Assembly: GCA_949288685.1 (NCBI GenBank)
Contig: CASELB010000068.1
Span: forward strand, 1-16,918
DNA from: an uncultured bacterium
GTDB lineage: Bacteria; Cyanobacteriota; Vampirovibrionia; Gastranaerophilales; Gastranaerophilaceae
Length of the DNA stretch: 16,918 nt
Direction: 5' to 3'
Position numbers and translations under genes: made by a program. A model generated the notes under the pieces. That model ran no database searches and was not told the origin of the DNA. It saw only the letters and a list, made by a program, of their open reading frames with translations. Positions 6,880-13,640 of the stretch are shown here, one piece after another. Position 1 is the stretch's first letter, and the number at the start of each line of letters is the position of its first letter.

Positions 6880-7756
6880 TAAAGAAATTCCTGATAAAGA
6901 TTAATAAATTTACTTTTAAAATTCCTGTTAACACAACATATTTAAAATAATAAAATAATATAGGAGTTGTTAAAATATAACTGTCCGCTCTATCAAGAAA
7001 ACCGCCGTGTCCAGGGAGAGTATCACCTGAATCCTTTACACCTGCATCCCGTTTAAACATTGATTCACACAAATCGCCAATCTGCGCGAAAACAGTTATA
7101 ACAATGCCTGTAAACAGTGAATGATACCATTCAAATCCAAGTAAATACCCGATTACAAATGATACTGTAATTGCACAAGCAGAGCCGCCCAAAGCACCTT
7201 CCCAGGTTTTGTTGGGACTTATTACCGGCGCAAGTTTATGTTTACCGAACCTTGTACCGAAATAATAACAACCCACATCAGTTACAAGAACAACAAAGAA
7301 TAAAAGTATCACATACCCCAACCCTGTACAGCCAAGGAAACTGGACAATAAACCTTTTCCGCAATTATACGCGGGGAGGCTTCTTAAAAATAACAGATGC
7401 AGCGGGAACCACGCACAGTAAACAAACCCGAGAATTGTTGTTGCCGCATTTGCAATATATGGCTGGCTGCCGCGAAATAATACCCACATCAGGGCAAGTA
7501 TTGAAAGCAGTGAAAACGCCGGCGCAACAAGTGAAAATTTGTTAAAATGCGCAAGAAAAGTTAATGCAACCGTTGCTGTTGTCATTATCCCGAAACTGGG
7601 CAAAAAACCTTTATTTTTAAGGATTTTAACATACTCTTTTGCAGCAAGAAGAATAAACAGGAATACAAGAATAGTCAGCATCCACCCGCCCTTTATCAGA
7701 GAGAGAAATACCAGTAACCCTAACAATACCCCCGTTGTAATTCTTTTTACATTCAT
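6872..7756 (-). CDS. cdsA: Phosphatidate cytidylyltransferase (CDP-diglyceride synthase)
   Basis: This is an integral membrane enzyme making CDP-diacylglycerol from CTP and phosphatidic acid, the precursor of acidic phospholipids. The protein has 294 residues. The full family signature lies at 232-258, with SMFKRDAGVKDSGDTLPGHG at its beginning followed by GFLDRAD. The upstream conserved SPNKTWEGALGG is at 180-191. Several hydrophobic stretches (about 8-38, 55-95, 102-125, 146-164, 190-226 and 260-285) indicate a polytopic protein. It overlaps the frr stop by one base (TAATG), a typical reinitiation arrangement. The uppS gene often found between frr and cdsA is absent here. Confidence 0.96.
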   Translation of the reverse strand: MNVKRITTGVLLGLLVFLSLIKGGWMLTILVFLFILLAAKEYVKILKNKGFLPSFGIMTTATVALTFLAHFNKFSLVAPAFSLLSILALMWVLFRGSQPYIANAATTILGFVYCAWFPLHLLFLRSLPAYNCGKGLLSSFLGCTGLGYVILLFFVVLVTDVGCYYFGTRFGKHKLAPVISPNKTWEGALGGSACAITVSFVIGYLLGFEWYHSLFTGIVITVFAQIGDLCESMFKRDAGVKDSGDTLPGHGGFLDRADSYILTTPILFYYFKYVVLTGILKVNLLIFIRNFFNV

Positions 7757-8322
7757 TATACGGTAAGAACCTCTTTTTCTTTTTCTGCTACGAGAGAATC
7801 AATTATTCCTGTATATTTATCAGTCAATTTTTGGATTTTATCCTGATAATCCTTTGCCATATCCTCAGAAAGATTTTCGGATTTTTCAACTTTTTTAACA
7901 TCATCTGCAATCTCGCGTCTTACATTTCTGACTGCAACCTTTGCGTCTTCTCCGTATTTTTTTACTTCTTTTGCTGTCGCTTTACGTCTTTCTTCCGTCA
8001 GCGGAGGGAACGGTAATCTTATACAAATACCGTCAGAGTTTGGAGTAATTCCCAATTCTGCTTTGATAAGAGCTTTTTCTATTTCTTTAATAATAGACTT
8101 GTCATAAGGAGTAATAACAAGAGTTGTGCCTTCTGCAACAGTAACCTGAGACATTTGTCTCAGCGGAGTCGGAGCACCGTAGTAATCCACAGAAACCTTA
8201 TCAAGAATACCCGGATTTGCACGACCTGTACGAACAGACGCAAATTCGCGTTTCATCTGTGTAATTGCCTTCTCCATTTTTTCTTCACATAACAATAATA
8301 ATTCTTCAATTGCTTCTGACAT
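7756..8322 (-). CDS. frr: Ribosome recycling factor
   Basis: RRF splits the post-termination ribosome together with EF-G so that subunits can be reused. The 188-residue length is close to the usual 185. The characteristic REFASVRTGRANPGIL lies at 25-40, and YGAPTPLRQMSQV at 48-60. The conserved VAVRNVRRE segment at 129-137 contains Arg132, known to be important in E. coli RRF. Its start is 10 bases after the pyrH stop and its stop overlaps the cdsA start, so it sits firmly inside the operon. Confidence 0.97.
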   Translation of the reverse strand: MSEAIEELLLLCEEKMEKAITQMKREFASVRTGRANPGILDKVSVDYYGAPTPLRQMSQVTVAEGTTLVITPYDKSIIKEIEKALIKAELGITPNSDGICIRLPFPPLTEERRKATAKEVKKYGEDAKVAVRNVRREIADDVKKVEKSENLSEDMAKDYQDKIQKLTDKYTGIIDSLVAEKEKEVLTV

Positions 8323-8332
8323 TACTTTCTCC

Positions 8333-9049
8333 TTAACTTATATATGTGCCTATTTTTTCATCATTCATAATTTTTGCCAACCCGCCTTTTGCATTAAAAT
8401 CAAACACAACAATAGGAATACGGTTTTGTTTGCATAATGCGCATGCAGAAGTATCCATTACTTTTAAATCCTGTTTAATAATATCATCGTAAGTCATATT
8501 ATCAATTTTTTTAGCCTCTGGATTGATATTCGGGTCATCAGTATAAACACCGTCCACACCGTTCTTTGCCATTAACATAACATCCGCATTAATCTCTGAC
8601 GCTCTTAAAGCTGATGCCGTATCCGTTGTAAAAAACGGGTTTCCTGTTCCTGCAGCAAATATGACAACTCTGCCTTTCTCTAAATGTCGTATAGCTTTAA
8701 ATCTTATATATGGTTCAGCTATCTGGTTCATAGAAATCGCTGTTTGTATCCGGCAGTCAATTTTCATATTTTTAAGACAGCTTTGCAACGTTATTGCATT
8801 CATTACAGTCGCCAGCATACCTATATAATCACCGGAAGCTCTGTCCATGCCAAACTTGGCACTGTTTTTTACACCCCGGAAAATATTTCCTCCGCCGACT
8901 ACTACGGCAACCTGAACACCCATATCCAGAATTGATTTAATCTCTTTACAAATATCCTCCACCGGAATTTGTGATATACCAAATTCCTGATCACCCAAGA
9001 GTGCTTCACCGCTAATTTTTAAAAGTACTCTTCTATATTTGGAACTCAT
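8333..9049 (-). CDS. pyrH: Uridylate kinase (UMP kinase)
   Basis: This enzyme phosphorylates UMP to UDP with ATP, a pyrimidine step specific to the bacterial amino-acid-kinase fold. The 238-residue length is typical. The N terminus carries LLKISGEALLG (9-19). GGGNIFRG is at 52-59, DRASGDYIGMLA at 69-80 and GTGNPFFTTDTAS at 134-146. The start has AAAGGAG seven bases upstream. It begins the conserved pyrH-frr-cdsA block. The tsf gene, often upstream of pyrH, is replaced here by csaB 59 bases away. Confidence 0.97.
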   Translation of the reverse strand: MSSKYRRVLLKISGEALLGDQEFGISQIPVEDICKEIKSILDMGVQVAVVVGGGNIFRGVKNSAKFGMDRASGDYIGMLATVMNAITLQSCLKNMKIDCRIQTAISMNQIAEPYIRFKAIRHLEKGRVVIFAAGTGNPFFTTDTASALRASEINADVMLMAKNGVDGVYTDDPNINPEAKKIDNMTYDDIIKQDLKVMDTSACALCKQNRIPIVVFDFNAKGGLAKIMNDEKIGTYIS

Positions 9050-9067
9050 ACAAAACTCCTTTTCCTA

Positions 9068-9096
9068 ATACTATCTTAAATCTATATATATGTAAA
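9068..9096 (-). promoter_or_regulatory. Weak candidate promoter before pyrH
   Basis: In the 59-base gap after csaB the minus strand reads TTTACA (9096-9091), 17 bases, then TAGTAT (9073-9068). Spacing is ideal but the matches are partial. The predicted start would fall almost at the ribosome site. The pyrH block may instead be read through from the eda unit, since no terminator is visible in the gap. Confidence 0.28.
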
Positions 9097-9108
9097 CAAA
9101 ACATTAAG

Positions 9109-10098
9109 TTATATATCAAAAATATTTACATCCAGTTTTTTTGTATTTAACCAGGCTGACAGGTCGTGCAATTCAGTATTTTTTAAAGCTGCAACTTTTT
9201 CTCTCAAATCATCAAAATGGTTTAATTCTATATAATCAATACCTGCTTCCAGAGATAAAAATGTTACTTTTTTATCATAAGAGAGCGGAAGTACTTTAAC
9301 ATTAGACTTTAAAGCGGCAAGAACAGCATGAAAGCGCATACCTATTAAATATTCCAACTTAGAAATTTCTTTTGCAGTTTCCTTTACGCCAAGCCCGTTT
9401 TTTATTTCCGCTTCGCGCCCCAAAAGTTCTTGAAAACGGCAGCAAACATCATAATCAATTCCGGGCTGCAGTGAAAAAATAATTAATTTCTCATCAGGGA
9501 AAACTTCGTTAACAGCATCTGCTAGTTTTTTAAGAAAAGTATCATTCACTCCCTGGAATGCCCTTAATTGTATTCCAAGCGTATTTTTTTCTTTTTCCGC
9601 AACAGGAATATCAAAAGTAAATACAGGATCACATACCAGCTTTGACGCAATACCCCAGTTGGCAAGCAGTCTCCGGCTGTCTGTATCCCTTACTGTTATA
9701 AGTTTACATTTCTTTAAAGCCAGCCGGGTTAATGTTCGTGCAAGAGCAGAATTAAACGGTCCCATTCCCTGCGCAAAAATAATTACATCCTTTTTAAAAA
9801 ATACCGCAATAAAAATTAAACCAAGATAATAAATAAGGCTTTTAATACTTGTAGCATCCTGTAAAAGGCTTCCGCCGCCGGAAATTAGGACATCCGTTTT
9901 TATAATTTCCGGCAAAACTTTAAAAGGACTAAAAGAGTACACCGATTTTACATTATATAGTTTTGCCGTTTTTTCGGGATTTGCAGACAAAACAGTCAAG
10001 TTATATTTTTTTGAAAACAGTTTTACTAAAACATATAAAACCGCATCATCACCGAAATTATCAAAACCGTAATAACCGGAACAAAGAGCCTTTTTCAT
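9109..10098 (-). CDS. csaB: Polysaccharide pyruvyl transferase, CsaB type
   Basis: This family transfers pyruvate from phosphoenolpyruvate to sugars of cell-wall or exported polysaccharides; in Bacillus it makes the pyruvylated polymer that holds S-layer proteins. The 329-residue protein shows the family landmarks SGYYGFDNFGDDA (7-19), ISGGGSLLQD (72-81), AQGMGP (109-114), RDTDS (137-141) and GMRFHAVLAA (253-262). A TTG one codon upstream is possible, but the ATG at 10098 overlaps the kinase stop as TGATG, so I take it as the start. It has no signal peptide, as expected for a cytoplasmic transferase acting on lipid-linked precursors. The acceptor is unknown. It shares a transcript with eda and kdgK. 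Confidence 0.88.
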   Translation of the reverse strand: MKKALCSGYYGFDNFGDDAVLYVLVKLFSKKYNLTVLSANPEKTAKLYNVKSVYSFSPFKVLPEIIKTDVLISGGGSLLQDATSIKSLIYYLGLIFIAVFFKKDVIIFAQGMGPFNSALARTLTRLALKKCKLITVRDTDSRRLLANWGIASKLVCDPVFTFDIPVAEKEKNTLGIQLRAFQGVNDTFLKKLADAVNEVFPDEKLIIFSLQPGIDYDVCCRFQELLGREAEIKNGLGVKETAKEISKLEYLIGMRFHAVLAALKSNVKVLPLSYDKKVTFLSLEAGIDYIELNHFDDLREKVAALKNTELHDLSAWLNTKKLDVNIFDI

Positions 10099-11030
10099 CA
10101 AAGATACTCCGCAATTTCTTCCTTACACGGCAGAGCTGAAACAGCACCGAATTTTGATGCCTGTAAACCGGCCGCAACAGATGCAAATTTCGCCGATTCA
10201 AACGGATTATACCCCGAAATATAAGCGTGCAAAAATGCGCCGTTAAAAGTATCACCGGAGGCGGTTAAATCAATAACGGGGCGCTTATTAAAAAATTCTA
10301 TAAATCTGACTTCGCCGTTATAAAACGTATAATACCCGCCATCAATTCTTGACTTAAATACAATAATTTCCACCCCAAAATCACTCAGCTTTTTAGCAAT
10401 ATGCTCATAAGACAGTGATTCAAACAGGTGCGGAACATCGTTTTTCATACTCATAAAAATTATTTTGGTATATGGCAATATCTCATCAAGAAACTCTCTG
10501 GACTCGTCCGAATACATGAAACACGAAGTATAATTCGGATCATACGCAGTAATAAGTTCTTTTTCTTTTGCTATACGAAAACTCTTTTTCACTGCACTTC
10601 TTGCAGATACTGATAATGACTGTGTAACACCGGTAGAATAGAGACATTTGAAACCGCTTAACAGTTCTTCCGTAATATCATCATCACTGAGTTTAGTAGC
10701 AGCGGATTTACGTTTATAATAATAAAATTCATTTTTATTATCTTCAGGACGGGCAGCTATATAAACCCCGTTTTGCTCCTGTAAAAGTTCTATATGAGAA
10801 ACATCTATATCATCCTGTTTCAAACTATCATAGATATATTTTCCAAAGCCGTCATCACCGAGTTTTGTAATAAAAGCAGCAGTACTGCCGAGTTTCGCTG
10901 CCATCAATGCAGAAATCACGCTATCACCGCCATAACTTTTGTGAAATACATCCGCCCTCTCAAGCCTGTCAGATGATGATAATTCAATCAGGCATTCGCC
11001 TATTACCGCTAAATCTAATTGTTTGTCCAA
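10098..11030 (-). CDS. kdgK: 2-dehydro-3-deoxygluconokinase-like PfkB sugar kinase
   Basis: This is a ribokinase-family kinase, likely phosphorylating 2-keto-3-deoxy-gluconate (KDG) to KDPG. The 310-residue protein opens AVIGECLIELSSSD (8-21), closely like E. coli KdgK, and has YDPNY at 163-167. The anion-hole motif is DLTASGDTF (254-262), where Asp260 is the catalytic base. Two departures are seen. The early substrate motif GGDxxN reads GGDSVI (34-39) and lacks the Asn. GAGD/AAGD reads ASGD. The start is TTG at 11030, chosen because no in-frame ATG gives the full N terminus and AGGA lies nine bases upstream. It overlaps the end of eda by 16 bases. The aldolase neighbour supports a keto-deoxy sugar acid pathway, but the exact substrate is uncertain. 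Confidence 0.85.
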   Translation of the reverse strand: MDKQLDLAVIGECLIELSSSDRLERADVFHKSYGGDSVISALMAAKLGSTAAFITKLGDDGFGKYIYDSLKQDDIDVSHIELLQEQNGVYIAARPEDNKNEFYYYKRKSAATKLSDDDITEELLSGFKCLYSTGVTQSLSVSARSAVKKSFRIAKEKELITAYDPNYTSCFMYSDESREFLDEILPYTKIIFMSMKNDVPHLFESLSYEHIAKKLSDFGVEIIVFKSRIDGGYYTFYNGEVRFIEFFNKRPVIDLTASGDTFNGAFLHAYISGYNPFESAKFASVAAGLQASKFGAVSALPCKEEIAEYL

Positions 11031-11644
11031 TTTGCATAATCCTTTATATCATTAAGCGTTGATTTTACTCTATCCGTAATTTCATTTGGCGTAAAATCAG
11101 CGTATAAATCTCGACCGACACCTACACATTTAGCACCGGCTCTTATATAGCCGATAACTTCGTCAAGTTTGATATTTCCGGCGGGCATGAGGCTTAAGAA
11201 CGGCATTTGTCGAAGTAAATCCCCGATATAAGAAATTCCGCCAAGGGCAGTTGTCGGGAAAAGTTTTGTTAAAAGGACTCTTGCCTTCCATGCCGCATAC
11301 GCTTCATTTGCAGTAGAAACCCCTGCGATAAACGGAACTCTTTTATTTTTTGATATTTTAACCAGATTCATCTGAAATATCGGGCTGGAAAACATTACAG
11401 CGCCGCAATCAATCGCCATCTGAGCCTGCAGCGATGTTATTATACTTCCCGCACAGACGTATACGTCTTTTGATAGTTCCTGCACAGCTCTGTATAATTC
11501 CGGAGTTTCAATATTCACTTCCAGAATTTTTATTCCGCCTTTTATCATTGCTCTGCCGATTTCTATTGCTTCATCCGGGTCAGAACACCTTATTATCGGG
11601 TATAGTTTTTCTCTTGTTAATAAATCTATTAATGTTTCGCTCAT
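11015..11644 (-). CDS. eda: KDPG/KDPGal-type aldolase homologue
   Basis: This is a class I aldolase of the 2-keto-3-deoxy-6-phosphogluconate family, expected to split the substrate to pyruvate and glyceraldehyde 3-phosphate. The 209-residue protein has the Schiff-base lysine in LLTKLFP (Lys127) and the catalytic Glu42 in GGIKILEVNIE (36-46). The Arg that follows in E. coli Eda (EVTLR) is Glu46 here. The phosphate-loop PTGGI reads PAGNI (154-158). Substrate preference may therefore differ from classic KDPG. The gene is first in the minus-strand unit, with an extended -10 promoter and AAGGA before the ATG. Its 3' end overlaps kdgK, supporting a joint pathway. Edd (the dehydratase) is not in the window. 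Confidence 0.85.
   Translation of the reverse strand: MSETLIDLLTREKLYPIIRCSDPDEAIEIGRAMIKGGIKILEVNIETPELYRAVQELSKDVYVCAGSIITSLQAQMAIDCGAVMFSSPIFQMNLVKISKNKRVPFIAGVSTANEAYAAWKARVLLTKLFPTTALGGISYIGDLLRQMPFLSLMPAGNIKLDEVIGYIRAGAKCVGVGRDLYADFTPNEITDRVKSTLNDIKDYANWTNN
11040..11043 (-). promoter_or_regulatory. Ribosome site deciding the TTG start of kdgK
   Basis: On the minus strand AGGA (11043-11040) lies inside the end of eda, nine bases before the TTG at 11030. An ATG at 11037 is out of frame with the kinase, so TTG is the only start giving the complete conserved N terminus. Confidence 0.5.
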
Positions 11645-11671
11645 TTTTTCTCTATCCTTTTTCTTTAATTT

Positions 11672-11680
11672 ATTATATCA
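11672..11680 (-). promoter_or_regulatory. Promoter of the eda-kdgK-csaB unit (extended -10)
   Basis: The minus strand reads TGATATAAT at 11680-11672, a perfect extended -10 identical to that before the PC4-priA unit. The -35 position would lie at about 11695-11700 (TTATCC, weak), inside the first codons of the divergent cyclase gene. The leader would be about 20 bases and contains AAGGA. Confidence 0.6.
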
Positions 11681-11681
11681 T
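11676..11681 (+). promoter_or_regulatory. Candidate -10 for a leaderless cyclase transcript
   Basis: TATCAT (five of six matches to TATAAT) ends six bases before the ATG at 11688, placing the likely transcription start at the A of the start codon. No purine-rich ribosome site is seen between 11660 and 11687. It overlaps the eda -10 on the other strand by two bases. Confidence 0.4.
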
Positions 11682-11687
11682 AATATT

Positions 11688-13640
11688 ATGCGCGGGATAA
11701 AAACATTTTTTACAATAATTGCGGCAGGACTTTTTTTATTTGTCGCGTTCTGGCTCTCTAACAGCTTTTTAGAGCCTAAATTTTATGATTTTATGACAAA
11801 AGCGTTCACCGCTCACGGATACGGTTCCAATGATGTACTTATCATTGTAATAGATGATGAATCTATTGCAAAATACAGATGGCCCTGGAAACGTGAAATG
11901 TATTCTAATATATTTGAGTACCTGAACCAAAATGCTCAACCGAAATTAATAATACATGATGCTATTATAGGAACTCCGGACAATGAAAATCCCGACTCCG
12001 ACAAAAAATATTTTAACGCTGTTTCTAAAATAAATAACCTTGTCTCCGGCATGGAATTAACTTTTAAAGAGTATAATGACAACTTAAAAGGTATCGGTAT
12101 TGATGAAAAATACTACAATAAGTTTTCAACTCCTATTGAAGATAACCGGAAATATTTTGAAGGCTTTAGGTTTAAAAGTATTCTGCAATTTCCGCAAGAA
12201 TATTATAATGTACTTAAGTATGCAGCACCTGTAACATGTCCGCAGGATAATGACGGGGTAACACGTGATATTTCACTATTTGTAGCTTACAAACAGTATT
12301 TGTACCCTTACCTTGCATTCAGAGGTTTCCTTCTTACAAAAAACAATCCGGAATGTATAATTTCGCAGGATAACGTAACCTGTAAATCAATAAACTTTTA
12401 CGCTCCAAAATACCAACGCTATGTCGGCGGTCATCACAGAACCCCCATCAAGTTTTATAAACTCTATAGTAATAATTATTCACATAAAACAATTTCCGCC
12501 GTTAAAATTCTGGATGATTACGACCGTATAAAATCAGGGAAAAAACCGGAATTATCACCGGAATTGTTTAAGGATAAGTATATTATTCTCGGCGCAAATG
12601 TAAAAGCCTCATCGACAGGTCTTTCTGATATTCTGCACTCATCAGTCTCACCGCGCCATCCGGGAACAGATATTCTGGCGACTGTTCTTGATAATTCAAT
12701 TCATAAAGATTTTCTTAAATCCTTTACTATATGGCAAAATGCTTTATTAGCAATATTTTCAGCGATATTTATTTATATACTGATAAGTACACAAACTATT
12801 TTTGCATCACTGTCAATAATAACAGCTGCATTTATTGTATTTTTCTTTGTCGCATGTTTCTCTTTCTATAACGGACTTGCAATTAACGTTATAACTCCTG
12901 TTATTCTCGGAGTTGTGACAATGATTTTCGGATATTTGCACAGGTTTTTGCTTGAAGGGCAAAACAAAGAAAAAATTAAAAAAGCTATGGGCAAATATAT
13001 TTCCGATGATATTATGGAAAATGTTGTAAAAAATATAGATGAACTAAAACTCGGCGGTAAAAAATCCGTTGTAACAGTTCTGTTTGCAGATATCCGCGGA
13101 TTTACCTCAATGAGTGAAAAAATGTCTGCTGAAGAGGTTTCCAATATTTTAAATGAATATTTTACGGAAATGGAACCGATAATATCAAGCCATAACGGTA
13201 TAATTAATAAATTTATCGGAGACGCAGTTATGGCAATTTTCGGAGAACCGATAAACGACAAAAACCATGCTCTTAATGCTGTAAAATGTGCTAATGATAT
13301 GCTTAAAAAAGTTCATCAACTGCAGCACAAATGGATAGAAGAAGGTAAACCTAAAATAGAAATCGGTATCGGTATTAACACTGGCGAAGTATTTGTAGGA
13401 AACATTGGTTCCGAAAGGAGAATGGAATATACGGTAATCGGTGATACAGTTAACCTCGCAAGCAGAATAGAAAGTTATAATAAAATATATAAAACTAATT
13501 TCTTAATCGGTCCTACAACGTATGAAGAAGTGAAAAATTACGTTAACGTAATAAAAATTTCCGATGTACAAATCCGCGGCAAACTGCAAAAATTGGATAT
13601 CTATGAAGTACTTGGAATAATCGAGGACAAACGTGTATAG
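11688..13640 (+). CDS. Membrane adenylate cyclase with CHASE2 sensor
   Basis: This 650-residue protein has an N-terminal membrane segment (about 6-24) and an extracytoplasmic CHASE2 sensor (about 28-340; VIDDESIAKYRWPWKRE at 54-70 and YIILGANVKASSTG at 298-311 are typical). Three closely spaced membrane helices follow (about 348-418), then a short linker and a class III nucleotide cyclase domain (about 458-620). The metal-binding Asps are Asp468 (FADIRGFT) and Asp512 (GDAVMAIFG). Lys508 with Thr582 matches the Lys/Thr pair of bacterial adenylate cyclases, so ATP is the likely substrate. Asn589 and Arg593 supply the transition-state residues. No cyclase residue is missing. The ligand is unknown. 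Its end overlaps recG by 8 bases. Confidence 0.92.
   Translation: MRGIKTFFTIIAAGLFLFVAFWLSNSFLEPKFYDFMTKAFTAHGYGSNDVLIIVIDDESIAKYRWPWKREMYSNIFEYLNQNAQPKLIIHDAIIGTPDNENPDSDKKYFNAVSKINNLVSGMELTFKEYNDNLKGIGIDEKYYNKFSTPIEDNRKYFEGFRFKSILQFPQEYYNVLKYAAPVTCPQDNDGVTRDISLFVAYKQYLYPYLAFRGFLLTKNNPECIISQDNVTCKSINFYAPKYQRYVGGHHRTPIKFYKLYSNNYSHKTISAVKILDDYDRIKSGKKPELSPELFKDKYIILGANVKASSTGLSDILHSSVSPRHPGTDILATVLDNSIHKDFLKSFTIWQNALLAIFSAIFIYILISTQTIFASLSIITAAFIVFFFVACFSFYNGLAINVITPVILGVVTMIFGYLHRFLLEGQNKEKIKKAMGKYISDDIMENVVKNIDELKLGGKKSVVTVLFADIRGFTSMSEKMSAEEVSNILNEYFTEMEPIISSHNGIINKFIGDAVMAIFGEPINDKNHALNAVKCANDMLKKVHQLQHKWIEEGKPKIEIGIGINTGEVFVGNIGSERRMEYTVIGDTVNLASRIESYNKIYKTNFLIGPTTYEEVKNYVNVIKISDVQIRGKLQKLDIYEVLGIIEDKRV
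13623..13627 (+). promoter_or_regulatory. Ribosome site for the GTG start of recG
   Basis: GAGGA lies in the last codons of the cyclase gene, five bases before the GTG at 13633. A second good site (AGAGGA near 13699) precedes an in-frame ATG at 13711, so two protein forms are possible. Confidence 0.5.

Noticed and set aside
7171..7545. Open frame of 124 codons opposite cdsA
   Set aside because: It lies entirely within a well-supported membrane protein gene, its product shows no family motif, and its composition looks like a complement reading.
12866..13261. Open frame of 131 codons opposite the cyclase gene
   Set aside because: It is antisense to the conserved catalytic domain and the membrane region, with no family resemblance or ribosome site.
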